From Ascoidea asiatica (lineage: Eukaryota; Ascomycota; Saccharomycetes; Ascoideales; Ascoideaceae): a stretch of DNA of 64,000 nt. The notes under the pieces are model-generated. The model made no database searches. It was given only the letters and a program-made list of their open reading frames with translations, and had not been told where the DNA came from. Below, in pieces: positions 1 to 9,770 of the stretch. Both the position numbers and the translations under genes were made by a program. How positions within the stretch are numbered: position 1 is the first letter of the stretch; every line of letters begins with the position of its first letter. The stretch spans positions 620,001 through 684,000 of the forward strand of contig BCKQ01000004.1 of assembly GCA_001600695.1 (NCBI GenBank), in the 5' to 3' direction.

Positions 1-385
1 ATACAACATTGCAGATTTCGTGTTTTTAATCTATAAATTTTAATTTATTTTAATTTTCATTCTATTTGTTCTTTGAAAATGACCTTTTTTTCAATTTTTT
101 GTAATAGAAAAGTGATCAGTTTGCCATAACCAAATATTAGTTTAAATCCATTTTTGATGTTCCAGCATTTTGAAACTTGTAAAAAAATCAAGGAGACTTT
201 TTTTCAACAATGTAAAACGATATAAAATGATCTGTTCCCCTTCAAGATTTCTTTTCCTTTTTCTTTCTTATTATTTCTAGTAAAAAGTTTAAATTTGGTC
301 GTAATTAATAACAATAACAATTACAATAGGAATAATAATAATAATCAGTATCAAAATTAATTATATTTACATAACTTGATTCACA
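1..385 (+). promoter_or_regulatory. Upstream region of DMC1
   Basis: AT-rich non-coding sequence leading to the DMC1 start codon at 386. I looked for the meiotic elements expected in a yeast DMC1 promoter, the Ume6 URS1 core (GCCGCC) and the Ndt80 site (CRCAAAW), and found no convincing match. The window begins here, so more of the promoter may lie outside. Confidence 0.5.
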
Positions 386-1904
386 ATGACAATTTCCGAA
401 AATGGTTCAAACAATTCAAATAATTCAATTGTTTCAATCGATGAATTACAAAATCATGGAATAAATGCTGGTGATATTCAAAAATTGAGATCTTCCGGAA
501 TTTGTACAATTTCTGTATGTTTTTTTTTTTTTTTATTTTTTTCACTCCCAAAAAAAGATTATACCGATTACAAAAAATAAAAAAAAAAAGAAGAAACTAT
601 AATTACTAACTATATTAAAGTCAGTATTAGCAACAACAAGAAGAAATATGCTTAAAATAAAAGGTTTAAGTGAAATTAAAGTTGAAAAAATTAAAGATGC
701 TGCAGGAAAATTAATTCAAGCTGGTTTTATTTCTGCTTCTGTTCAAGCTCAATTAAGAGAAAATGTTTATTCAATATCAACAGGTTCTAAATCTTTTGAT
801 GAAATTTTAGGTGGTGGTATTAAAACAATGAGTTTAACTGAAGTTTTTGGTGAATTTAGATGTGGAAAAACTCAAATTGCTCATACTTTATGTGTGACTG
901 CTCAATTACCAAAATCAATGGGTGGTGCAGAAGGTAAAGTTGCTTATGTTGATACTGAAGGAACTTTTAGACCAGATAGAATTAGATCAATTGCAAAAAG
1001 ATTCCAAGTTGATCCTGAAGTTTGTCTTGAAAATATTTCTTATGCAAGAGCTTTGAATAGTGAACATCAAGCTGAACTTGTTGAACAATTATGTATTCAA
1101 CTAGCTGAAGGTGGTTATAAACTTTTAGTATGATTTACCCAATATTATTATCTCAAACTGGAAAAAACATAAAATAAAATCAAATCAAATTAATCTTTAT
1201 TAAATTGTTCATAAATACTAATTTTCTTATATTCACATTTATTTAAGATTGTGGATTCAATTATGGCACTCTTTAGAGTTGATGTATGTATTAAAATAAG
1301 GAATTTCTAAATATTTTGATAAAAATTGTTTACTAACTTTTATTTTATTTAACCCCTTTTTTTATAAAAAAATTTCTTTTTTATTATTAGTATTCTGGTC
1401 GTGGTGAATTAGGTGAACGTCAACAAAAATTAAATCAACATTTATCAAGATTATGTAGAATTTCAGAAGATTTTAATATTGCTGTATTTATGACAAATCA
1501 AGTTCAATCAGATCCTGGTGCAAGTGCACTTTTTGCTTCTGCAGATGGTAGAAAACCGTAAGTTAAATAATTATTTATTTCTTCATCTTTATTTATTACT
1601 TATTATGATTTGAATTAAAAATTTTTTACTAATATGATTTTCTTTTAAAACAAAAACAGAGTTGGTGGACATATTTTAGCGCATGCATCAGCTACAAGAC
1701 TTCTTTTAAGGTAAGCTTTTTTTTTTTTTTTTTTTTGAATTAATTATTATGGTTAAATAAGTAAATTTAATACTAACTAAAATTTTAAATAGAAAAGGTA
1801 GAGGAGATGAAAGAGTTGCTAAATTACAAGATAGTCCAGAAATGCCAGAAAAAGAATGTGTATATATTATAGGAGAAGGAGGAATTACAGATTCAGATTC
1901 ATGA
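386..1904 (+). CDS. DMC1: Meiotic recombinase Dmc1 (six exons)
   Basis: Meiosis-specific RecA/Rad51-family ATPase that forms filaments on single-stranded DNA and catalyses strand exchange between homologues in the nucleus. The spliced exons 386-514, 621-1127, 1248-1283, 1391-1557, 1660-1710 and 1793-1904 give 333 residues, against 334 in baker's yeast. Visible: the N-terminal helix-hairpin-helix region ([19 protein letters not shown], then TTRRN), Walker [10 protein letters not shown] near residue 120, Walker B around LLIVDSIM, and the Dmc1-type segments [16 protein letters not shown] and [20 protein letters not shown]. The RCGKT form and the C-terminus favour Dmc1 over Rad51. Splice sites were chosen to keep frame and family sequence. 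Donors are GTATGT, GTATGA, GTATGT, GTAAGT and GTAAGC; introns 1 and 2 end in AAG. TACTAA(C/T) branch points are visible. Confidence 0.96.
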
Positions 1905-2003
1905 GAACGACAAATTAGAAAAAAAAAAAAGAAAAATTAAAAAAAATTAGAAAAATCAAAAGTTAAAAAAACAAACTTACTTTTCGATCTTAAATGGCTC
2001 ATA

Positions 2004-3491
2004 TTAAATGGATATACCAAATCTTTCAGGAAATAAAGCAGGACCAATTAAACTCCAAGTATATAATAAATAACAAATAAAAGCAGAAATAATTTTAACC
2101 ATTGAATAAAAATAAGTTCTACCAACAGGAACAAAATCACCTAAATCATCTTCTTTAACATTCATTGTTAATAAAGTTGCAATCCATTGAGTTGCTAATA
2201 AAAAAATCAAATGAAAAATAGCATAATTATATTTAGTCATTGATCTTTCTTCATCATGAATATTATCATTATCATCATCATTATCATAATCATTTTCATC
2301 ATCAATTAACCAAGAAGGATCGTTTAAAGCACTTTCAGGTAATGAACCTTCAGCTACAGCTTGTCTTATAGCTTCAATTCTTGCTTGATTTCTTGAAGAA
2401 GGTTGAGTTGAAATTATTGGATCATATAAATCATCAGAATAATAAATATTTGAATTTGATATTAAATTGGAAGTTGAATTTGAATTAGAATGAGAAAATA
2501 CTGAATTTCCTGCAGCTCTTGTAGTTGTATAAGCAATTGCAATAAAAGTGAAAGAAGCACCAATTATTATACCCATAGTTCTTGTACCTCTATTTCTTAT
2601 AAATGGATTACAAAATTGATCATCAGGTTCAGAGGAACAAGCAGATAAAATTAAATAAGTACAATAAACACAAACCATTCCAGCTTGACCTAAACCAGAA
2701 TTTTGATTAAATTCTTGAATTTTTTGATTGATTGAAATTATAGAAACAATTATTAAAAAAACTAAATTTAAAGAAATTGCAGTTTTATTTAAAGAACATC
2801 CACTACCAGTAAAGAATATAAACATTAAAATAGTCATAATTATTGTTGTTAAATACATTATTATTGTACCACCAATTAAAATATATTTCCATAAATTTAC
2901 CGAATTTTGATCATCATCGTTTTCTACATGTTCTATACAAACTTCAGACCATTCATGAGCAAAATCCACTAATAATATTAAACCGATTAAATTAAATAAA
3001 GAAGAACCAAATATTGAAATATAATTACCATAAAATTTAAAAAAATTATCTGGAATTACAAATGATAAAACTATAAATAAAAACCAAAATATTAATTTTA
3101 TTGGCCATAAACCATTTTGAATTATGGATCTTGGATTTGAAGTTGATTTAACATTAATTAAAAGAATTGATAAAATTAAATGTAATAAAGCTAAAGAGAA
3201 ATTAATTCTTTGAACATTATAAAAACTTGAAAGTTCTTTGAATTTAATAAAACCAAAAGTTATTTTTTCTAAATTTTTAAGTATATAATTTGATAACATC
3301 ATCCAAGATATCACACAATTTATTAAAAATATAAAAGCATAAGATAATCTTGTTAATATACTTGATTTAAAAGGTTTTAATGAAAAACATCCACCACAAA
3401 TTGAAGAACATATCGCAGCTCCACAACATGAAGCTAACCAACTCCCAGCAATTTGAACTGGAATCAAAGGCACAGAAACCAAAGCACCCAT
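2004..3491 (-). CDS. TMS1: SERINC/TMS1-family multipass membrane protein
   Basis: A 495-residue SERINC-family protein. S. cerevisiae Tms1 is vacuolar; animal members are linked to serine incorporation into lipids and to lipid scrambling, so the exact activity here is uncertain. The start is secure because the N-terminus has the family signature MGALVSVP followed by SWLASCCGAA and a Cys-rich cluster. About ten hydrophobic segments follow. A polar, acidic loop (about residues 340-415, with ...DDENDYDNDDDNDN...) separates the last membrane segments, and the C-terminus ends in a conserved-looking hydrophobic hairpin (YSMVKIISAFICYLLYTWSLIGPALFPERF). The gene converges with DMC1, the stop codons being about 100 bases apart, and is divergent from the aminotransferase gene. 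Confidence 0.93.
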   Translation of the reverse strand: MGALVSVPLIPVQIAGSWLASCCGAAICSSICGGCFSLKPFKSSILTRLSYAFIFLINCVISWMMLSNYILKNLEKITFGFIKFKELSSFYNVQRINFSLALLHLILSILLINVKSTSNPRSIIQNGLWPIKLIFWFLFIVLSFVIPDNFFKFYGNYISIFGSSLFNLIGLILLVDFAHEWSEVCIEHVENDDDQNSVNLWKYILIGGTIIMYLTTIIMTILMFIFFTGSGCSLNKTAISLNLVFLIIVSIISINQKIQEFNQNSGLGQAGMVCVYCTYLILSACSSEPDDQFCNPFIRNRGTRTMGIIIGASFTFIAIAYTTTRAAGNSVFSHSNSNSTSNLISNSNIYYSDDLYDPIISTQPSSRNQARIEAIRQAVAEGSLPESALNDPSWLIDDENDYDNDDDNDNIHDEERSMTKYNYAIFHLIFLLATQWIATLLTMNVKEDDLGDFVPVGRTYFYSMVKIISAFICYLLYTWSLIGPALFPERFGISI

Positions 3492-3870
3492 TATTAATTA
3501 TATGTATTATTGAATATGAATATATGATTAGTTATGATTATTACTATTGTCTAGATTATTATAAGTTAGTTATAAACTACTATTATTTTAGTATATCACC
3601 CTTTATTATTAGTAGTTATCTGAAGATGCACCAGATGCAAAATCACTAAAATCAGTAACGTTAATAGATGTTGGGTCAGCAGAAACCGTTGAGAGCAGTC
3701 CCCCTTTAGGGTCATGTGCCTAAGTACGGATTGCACGGATACGCCGGCTAATGAAGATTTGAGTTATCGAACAAAAGAGACCAGTTTAGTGGAAAGCGTT
3801 ATCACATGATGTTGCTGTAAGTGCATTTTCTTCTTTGGGGAATATCCGCTTTTTAAAAGTGGCGCATGGT

Positions 3871-3877
3871 TGAGTCA
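3871..3877 (+). promoter_or_regulatory. Gcn4-type site TGAGTCA
   Basis: Perfect match to the Gcn4 bZIP consensus TGA(C/G)TCA, 389 bases before the aminotransferase ATG. Amino-acid biosynthetic genes are classic Gcn4 targets, which supports function; binding is inferred. Confidence 0.6.
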
Positions 3878-3890
3878 CGCCGGAGTCGGG

Positions 3891-3900
3891 CCGGTTCCAG
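3891..3900 (+). promoter_or_regulatory. Leu3-like site CCGGTTCCAG
   Basis: One mismatch from the palindromic Leu3 consensus CCGGNNCCGG, 14 bases from the Gcn4-type site. A further CCGG half-site begins at 3880. Leu3 controls branched-chain amino-acid genes in budding yeasts, so the position before a branched-chain aminotransferase is meaningful, but the site is imperfect. Confidence 0.45.
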
Positions 3901-3972
3901 GTTGGTGTCTGCGCATTTTCGAGTTTGGCGGGTTTTGTGTTTTTCGCTCTCCTTCAGCGGTGTATTTCTGTG

Positions 3973-3979
3973 TGACTCA
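3973..3979 (+). promoter_or_regulatory. Second Gcn4-type site TGACTCA
   Basis: Perfect match to TGA(C/G)TCA, about 100 bases downstream of the first site and 287 bases before the aminotransferase ATG. Two perfect sites within 110 bases strengthen the case for general amino-acid control. Confidence 0.6.
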
Positions 3980-4265
3980 CTGAAGTTGGTCAATGCTTAG
4001 TCAGTCACTGCTTATCTTTCACTGCTCCATCGCTCGACCTCAGATTTGTGCCTAATTTTCACCTATTTCCATTTTTCAATTTCCAAGGCTTCTCATTCAT
4101 TGTATTTTCAAGTGAATTGAGGTCAAGTATTATAAATACTTTCCAAATTTCTCTCTTTAATATTTGCTTGTTTGTTCTAAATTATAATTATTGATTGTTT
4201 CAATTATTATTACATAATACACATATAATAGTTTATCATTTCATTTAATTAAATTATTTTCGAAA

Positions 4266-5378
4266 ATGGCTGATATTGATGCAAGTAAAGTAAAAATTAC
4301 AAAAGCAAAAACTTTAAAAGAATTATTACCAAATAATGATTTAGTTTTTGGTCAAACTTTTACTGATCATATGTTAACAATTGAATGGGAAGAAGAAAAA
4401 GGTTGGTTAAATCCAGAAATTAAACCATATGGTCCATTAGTTTTAGATCCTTCATGTTGTGTATTTCATTATGCTTTTGAATTATTTGAAGGTATGAAAG
4501 CATATAAAGATTCAAATGGTAAAATTAGAATTTTTAGACCTGATATGAATATGATAAGAATGAATAAAAGTGCTCAAAGAATTTGTTTACCAACTTTTAA
4601 AAGTGAAGAATTAATTAAATTAATTGGTAATTTAATTAAAATTGATGAAAGATTTATACCTGAAGGTGAAGGTTTTTCTCTTTATATTAGACCAACTTTA
4701 ATTGGTACAACTGCTGGAGTTGGTGTTCATCATCCTGATAAAGCTTTACTTTATGTAATATTATCTCCTGTTGGTCCATATTATAAAACTGGTTTTAAGG
4801 CTGTTTCTTTAGAAGCAACTGATTATGCTACAAGAGCTTGGCCTGGAGGTTGTGGTGATAAAAAATTAGGTGCAAATTATGCCCCTTGTATCTTACCACA
4901 ATTACAAGCTGAAAAAAGAGGTTATCAACAAAATCTTTGGGTTTTTGGTCCAAATCATTATATTACTGAAGTTGGTACAATGAATGTATTTTTTGTTCTA
5001 AAAGATTCAAAATCTGGTAAAAATGAATTAGTTACCGCTCCTTTAGATGGTACAATCCTTGAAGGTGTTACAAGAGATTCAATTGTTAACTTAGCTAAAG
5101 AAAGATTAGATCCAAATGATTGGATTGTAAGTGAAAGATATTACTCAATTGATGAAGTTGCTGAAAAAGCTTCAAAAGGTGAATTAATTGAAGCTTTTGG
5201 TTCTGGTACTGCTGCTGTTGTTTCTCCAATTAAAATCATAGGCTGGAAAGGTAATGATATTGAAGTACCTCTTTTACCTGGTAAAGAATATGGTCAATTA
5301 ACTAAAACTGTTCAACAATGGATTATGGAAATTCAATATGGTAAAATTGAACATCCTTGGTCTCATGTTGTTGCATAA
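4266..5378 (+). CDS. BAT2: Branched-chain amino-acid aminotransferase (class IV PLP enzyme)
   Basis: Transfers the amino group between leucine, isoleucine or valine and 2-oxoglutarate, the last step of their synthesis and first of their breakdown. The 370-residue length fits the family. Visible: the N-terminal FELFEGMKAYK segment, the PLP-lysine motif GGCGDKKLGANY with the predicted Schiff-base lysine at residue 200, and the ITEVGTMN motif with Glu235. The N-terminus (MADIDASKVKITKAKTL) lacks the Arg-rich amphipathic leader of mitochondrial Bat1, so I infer a cytosolic Bat2-like enzyme. Many yeasts have a single gene or an independent duplication, so BAT1/BAT2 naming is tentative. Gcn4-type and Leu3-like sites lie upstream. 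Confidence 0.93.
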   Translation: MADIDASKVKITKAKTLKELLPNNDLVFGQTFTDHMLTIEWEEEKGWLNPEIKPYGPLVLDPSCCVFHYAFELFEGMKAYKDSNGKIRIFRPDMNMIRMNKSAQRICLPTFKSEELIKLIGNLIKIDERFIPEGEGFSLYIRPTLIGTTAGVGVHHPDKALLYVILSPVGPYYKTGFKAVSLEATDYATRAWPGGCGDKKLGANYAPCILPQLQAEKRGYQQNLWVFGPNHYITEVGTMNVFFVLKDSKSGKNELVTAPLDGTILEGVTRDSIVNLAKERLDPNDWIVSERYYSIDEVAEKASKGELIEAFGSGTAAVVSPIKIIGWKGNDIEVPLLPGKEYGQLTKTVQQWIMEIQYGKIEHPWSHVVA

Positions 5379-5500
5379 TTATATATTATTTAATTATCAA
5401 TATATTTCATAGAATTTATCATGTAATATAATACAAGTAGAAAATTCAATTCTCACTATTTTATCAATAACCCTAATCTTAATCTAATTTCTATATAAAC

Positions 5501-5516
5501 TATATATATATATATG
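5501..5516. repeat. (TA)n simple repeat
   Basis: Short alternating TA tract in the 3' intergenic space between the aminotransferase and YTM1 genes. Confidence 0.7.
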
Positions 5517-5577
5517 TAAAGAATCAATTTAGAGAACAAATATAAATTAAATATAAAATCAATAAAAGCTATGTATA

Positions 5578-6999
5578 TTAAATATCAATGGTTTTATTAA
5601 TTTGAATTTTTTTATCTTCACCACCTGCTACAATTCCAATATCATTACTCCAATCAATACTAAATACTTTATTATTCTCTTTTTTTAAATTATTTTCCCT
5701 TTTAATTGTAAATAAACTTTTATTTGATCTTATATCCCATATTTTAACAGTACTATCATAACTACCACTTGCAAAAATATAATCATTTTTTGGATTTTTA
5801 GCTAATGATACAACAAAATTTGAATGTCCAATTAATTGATTACTTATAATTTTATTATTTTCTCTTGGATCATGAATTATGATATGTCTTGCAGATGATC
5901 CACAAATAATTAAATTTAATTTATCTAATTTTAATATTGATAATAATGAAAAATTTGTAAATTTTGTATCTATACATCGATTAACCATCAAATCCCAGGT
6001 TTTTATTGAATGATCTTGAGAGCATGAATAAATAATATCATTATCATCATTATCAAATATTAAATCTTCAACAATTGATTTATGACCATCTAAATAACCT
6101 AATGGTGACCTTCTACGAATATATTCATCTTTAATCATCAATTTTCTTCTTTTTTTTGAAGCTGTTGAAGTAATATTGTTTTCTTTTAGATCATTATTCA
6201 ATGTAATTGAATTCATTTCTTTATAATTTGTTGACCATATACCAATAGTTTTATCTGAACTTGCTGATAATATTTTATTTCCAGTATTATTAACTGCAAG
6301 TTTAACAACCGGATATTTATGACCTTCTAATATAGCTAAAGTTTTACCTTCACCTATATTTTCATCATCATCATCATCTTCTTCAATTTGCTTATTTCCA
6401 TTACTATTATTTGAAGAGTTTAAATTTTTTAGTTTCCATAATCTTAAAGTATTATCATTACCACAAGATACAATTTTTGTATTTGAAATCCATTTAACAT
6501 CCTTTATTGCATTAGAATGTCCACTGAATTGTTTTTCAACTTTCCCACTTTGATTCCAAATTCTTACAATTCCATCATATGAACCAGTCAATATTCTACT
6601 ATTATCATTATCACTATTATTATCATTGAATTTACTTATATGAACAGAAGAAACCCAATCATCATTGTTAAAAGATGCTAGAAATGATGGAGGTAATATA
6701 CTTCTTTTATATTCTAAATTCAATGTAAGTTCATTACTTAAACCTTTTTTAATTAAATAATCTTGAATTGATTCTGTTAAAATTTCAGAATCTACTAAAA
6801 AATCAAATGGGACAATTTTATATTCATCATCTTCAAGTTCATTTTTTTCTTGGATTAATTTATTCACAATTTCTGATAAACCAAATCTTTTTAAAGAGAT
6901 TGGAACATATAAAGGTAATTCTGGTGCTTGTAATGATTCATCAGCTTCTTTAGTAAAGAATTTTATCTTAATTTGTGATTTACTTTGATCTTCATCCAT
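5578..6999 (-). CDS. YTM1: Ribosome biogenesis WD-repeat protein Ytm1
   Basis: Part of the Nop7-Erb1-Ytm1 (PeBoW) complex needed for 27S pre-rRNA processing and 60S subunit assembly in the nucleolus; the AAA-ATPase Rea1 removes it through the N-terminal domain. The 473 residues begin with that ubiquitin-like (NLE/MIDAS-binding) domain (IKIKFFTKEADESLQAPELP ...), followed by about seven WD repeats, with motifs such as GIVRIWN, NTLRLWK, KTIGIWS, HSIKTWD and STVKIWD. An acidic insertion (about residue 210) lies between the blades, and a basic SKKRRKL segment near residue 280 could be a nuclear signal. It is divergent from the TMN gene across a 650-base gap. Confidence 0.94.
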   Translation of the reverse strand: MDEDQSKSQIKIKFFTKEADESLQAPELPLYVPISLKRFGLSEIVNKLIQEKNELEDDEYKIVPFDFLVDSEILTESIQDYLIKKGLSNELTLNLEYKRSILPPSFLASFNNDDWVSSVHISKFNDNNSDNDNSRILTGSYDGIVRIWNQSGKVEKQFSGHSNAIKDVKWISNTKIVSCGNDNTLRLWKLKNLNSSNNSNGNKQIEEDDDDDENIGEGKTLAILEGHKYPVVKLAVNNTGNKILSASSDKTIGIWSTNYKEMNSITLNNDLKENNITSTASKKRRKLMIKDEYIRRRSPLGYLDGHKSIVEDLIFDNDDNDIIYSCSQDHSIKTWDLMVNRCIDTKFTNFSLLSILKLDKLNLIICGSSARHIIIHDPRENNKIISNQLIGHSNFVVSLAKNPKNDYIFASGSYDSTVKIWDIRSNKSLFTIKRENNLKKENNKVFSIDWSNDIGIVAGGEDKKIQINKTIDI

Positions 7000-7651
7000 T
7001 TTGAGTCTGTATTTTTCTGTATATTTTCTACTTTTGTCTATTTTCGCTTTATTATTTTTTTTCCCTCTATCCTATATCTAGTTCAATACTAACTCCAACT
7101 ACAATAAATATAAACACAAAAATCAAAAACCAACAATTCACTTCCAGCTCTTTGAATTCTCTGGGCCAAACTCAAAATAAAAAAAAATTTCTGAAATTTC
7201 ATCAAAATTATTTTTTTTTGTCAAATCTCAAAAGGGAAATCCGTAGAAGGACCGCGGCACGGAATTTTAAATAAGCCTTTGCGGAAAATGCGAGAATCCG
7301 GGTTCAGGAACTGAAATTGTTGTGAACAACAAGTAAATTAACAGAGAATAAAAGTATTCGGAGATCAAAGTGCAGTGTTTTGATATTTACAAAACAAATA
7401 AAATAAAGGTCAATTGAAGTCAATTTAGTTCAATCAGTTGATATAAAAAATCAGTTATAGAGGTATTATTAACAGGTGTAGTTCTTTTTTGAAAAATCAC
7501 TGATTGCATAATCTCAAAAGTCAATATTCTTAAATTATATCCCTTGCTTTAATCTGTCCAATTCTATAAATTGCTAGAAAATTGTTAATAATTAGCATAT
7601 TAAGAAGAAAAAAAAATTAGTTAAATAATCGAGTAATAATAGAATAGAGAA
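7000..7651. promoter_or_regulatory. Divergent promoter of YTM1 and the TMN gene
   Basis: Mostly AT-rich spacer with one GC-rich island around 7240-7310 containing CCGCGGCACGG and a TTTGCGGAAAATG word. GCGGAAA-type words also occur in the intergenic regions near 40.1 kb and 45.9-46.0 kb. I did not find clear PAC or RRPE elements for YTM1. Confidence 0.5.
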
Positions 7652-9598
7652 ATGGTTTTGCTTCAAATTAAGAATCTCATAGGTTCTTTATTATTATTTT
7701 CTCTTCTAGTAATTAATATTGAAGCCTTTTATTTACCTGGTGTAGCTCCAACAAATTATCATGAAGGAGATTCTATTCCATTATTAGTAAATCATATAAC
7801 TCCAACTAATAGTAATAATCCAAACAAGAATAGTAATGGCAAGGAATCAAAAACATATGTTTATTCATTTGATTATTATTTTCCAAAATTTCATTTTTGT
7901 AGACCAAAAGATGGTAAATTAGAAAAGCAATCTGAAAGTTTAGGCTCAATTATATTTGGTGATAGAATTTTTAATTCACCTTTTGAAATTGAAATGTTAA
8001 AAAATCAATCTTGTACTTCATTATGTTCTGCTACTTATACAAAAGATGATTCATTATTTATAAATAAAATCATAAGAAGTGGTTATTCTCATAATTGGTT
8101 AGTTGATGGTTTACCAGCTGCAAAACCATTATATGATACAAGAACAAAATCTGAATTTTATGGTTCAGGTTTTGAAGTTGGTTTATTAGATCAAGGTAAT
8201 GTTGCACATTTAGCTAATCATTATGATATTCAAATTGAATATCATCAAAGAGGTCCAGATAATTTTAGAGTTGTTGGAGTTACAATTCAACCATATTCTT
8301 GGGATAGAAAATTAAATAATGAAAATCAAGAAGAAAATGAAAAAAATGATTTATGTAATATTAACAATAATTTTGATCCAATTTTTTTAGATATTGGTAA
8401 AGATACTGAAGTTCAATTTTCATATTCTGTTCATTTCATTGAAAGTGAAGTTTCTTGGGCAACAAGATGGGATAAATATTTACATGTTTATGATCCAAAA
8501 ATTCAATGGTTTTCATTAATTAATTTTTCTTTGATTGTTTTATGTTTATCATTAGTTATTGGACATATTTTAATCAAAACTTTAAAAAATGATATTTCAA
8601 AATATAATAATATTGATTTAAGTGAAGATATTCAAGAAGAAAGTGGATGGAAATTAGTTCATGGTGATGTTTTTAGATCACCAAAAAATAGATTACTATT
8701 ATCAATATTTGTTGGTAGTGGAGTACAATTATTTTTAATGTCATTCGTTACAATAATATTTTCATTATTTGGTTTATTATCACCAGCTAATAGAGGTTCA
8801 TTAGCAACCGTAATGTTTATTTTATATGCATTATTTGGATTTATTGGATCTTTTATATCTGGATTTATTTATAAATTTTTTAATGGAGAAAATTGGAAAT
8901 TGAATTTAATATTAACCCCAATTTTAGTACCAGGTTTGATTTTTTTAGTATTTATTGGTTTGAATTTTTTTTTAATTTATGCAAAATCATCAGGGGCAAT
9001 ACCAATTGGCACAATGTTTGCAATTGTTGGAATTTGGTTTTTAATATCTTTTCCATTATCAATATTTGGATCATTATTATCATTTAAAAATGTGAAATTT
9101 TTAGATAAACCTGTGAAAACAAATCAGATTCCAAGACAAATACCAAAGGAACCAATTTATTTAAAATTACCAATAATTTCATTAATTAGTGGAATTTTTC
9201 CATTTGGTTCAATGGCAGTTGAAATTTATTTTATTTATACATCAATTTGGTTTAATAGAATTTATTATATGTTTGGATTTTTATTTTTTTGTTTTTTATT
9301 AATGACAATAACATGTTCATTAATAAGTATATTAATGATTTATTATACATTATGTTTTGAGAATTATAAATGGGAATGGAGATCATTTATTATTAGTGGT
9401 AGTTGTTCAATTTATGTATTTATTCATTCATTATTTTTAATTAAATTTGATCAATTAGGTGGATTTGTGAGTTTTATATTATATTTGGGATATTCATTAA
9501 TGATTAGTTTTTTAATGTTTATATTATGTGGATCAATTGGATTCATTTCTAATTTCTTTTTTGTTAAAAAGATATATGGATCGATCAAAGTGGATTAA
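7652..9598 (+). CDS. Nonaspanin (TM9SF/EMP70-TMN family) endomembrane protein
   Basis: A nine-membrane-segment protein of the Golgi/endosome; yeast homologues (Emp70/Tmn1, Tmn2, Tmn3) are linked to cell adhesion and copper handling. The 648 residues start with a cleavable signal peptide, then the family opening YLPGVAPTNYHEGDSIPLLVNHITP, a large lumenal domain (CSATYTKDD, HNWLVDGLPAAKP, HYDIQIEYHQRG), a first membrane span near residue 290, the HGDVFRSP motif and eight further spans. The C-terminus ends in KIYGSIKVD, and K-V-D fits the KXD/E COPI-binding signal that keeps TM9SF proteins in the Golgi. It resembles Emp70/Tmn2 more than Tmn3, but I cannot separate these, so no symbol is given. 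Confidence 0.93.
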   Translation: MVLLQIKNLIGSLLLFSLLVINIEAFYLPGVAPTNYHEGDSIPLLVNHITPTNSNNPNKNSNGKESKTYVYSFDYYFPKFHFCRPKDGKLEKQSESLGSIIFGDRIFNSPFEIEMLKNQSCTSLCSATYTKDDSLFINKIIRSGYSHNWLVDGLPAAKPLYDTRTKSEFYGSGFEVGLLDQGNVAHLANHYDIQIEYHQRGPDNFRVVGVTIQPYSWDRKLNNENQEENEKNDLCNINNNFDPIFLDIGKDTEVQFSYSVHFIESEVSWATRWDKYLHVYDPKIQWFSLINFSLIVLCLSLVIGHILIKTLKNDISKYNNIDLSEDIQEESGWKLVHGDVFRSPKNRLLLSIFVGSGVQLFLMSFVTIIFSLFGLLSPANRGSLATVMFILYALFGFIGSFISGFIYKFFNGENWKLNLILTPILVPGLIFLVFIGLNFFLIYAKSSGAIPIGTMFAIVGIWFLISFPLSIFGSLLSFKNVKFLDKPVKTNQIPRQIPKEPIYLKLPIISLISGIFPFGSMAVEIYFIYTSIWFNRIYYMFGFLFFCFLLMTITCSLISILMIYYTLCFENYKWEWRSFIISGSCSIYVFIHSLFLIKFDQLGGFVSFILYLGYSLMISFLMFILCGSIGFISNFFFVKKIYGSIKVD

Positions 9599-9668
9599 TG
9601 CAGTAAGTAATCATTATTGCAGTAATATATAATAATATATAATGATAATATATAACATAATAACAAGG

Positions 9669-9699
9669 ATAATAATAATAATAATAATAATAATAATAT
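9669..9699. repeat. (ATA)n simple repeat
   Basis: Run of about ten ATA/TAA triplets in the convergent 3' spacer between the TMN gene and CGR1. Confidence 0.75.
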
Positions 9700-9770
9700 G
9701 AATAAAATAGACTGTCATTATATAAATGAGATATAAAATATATAGAGATTTAAAAAAAGATACTACCTAA

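Larger units (their letters stand above)
3492..4265. promoter_or_regulatory. Divergent promoter between TMS1 and the branched-chain aminotransferase gene
   Basis: This 774-base intergenic region contains a patch (about 3700-4030) clearly richer in GC than its surroundings, where the candidate Gcn4 and Leu3 sites lie. From 4080 to the aminotransferase ATG it becomes AT-rich, as expected for core promoter and 5' leader. Confidence 0.7.

Noticed and set aside
386-580. Reading through the first DMC1 exon as a separate 64-residue protein
   Set aside because: The frame runs through GTATGT and a poly-T intron; splicing restores the Dmc1 sequence.
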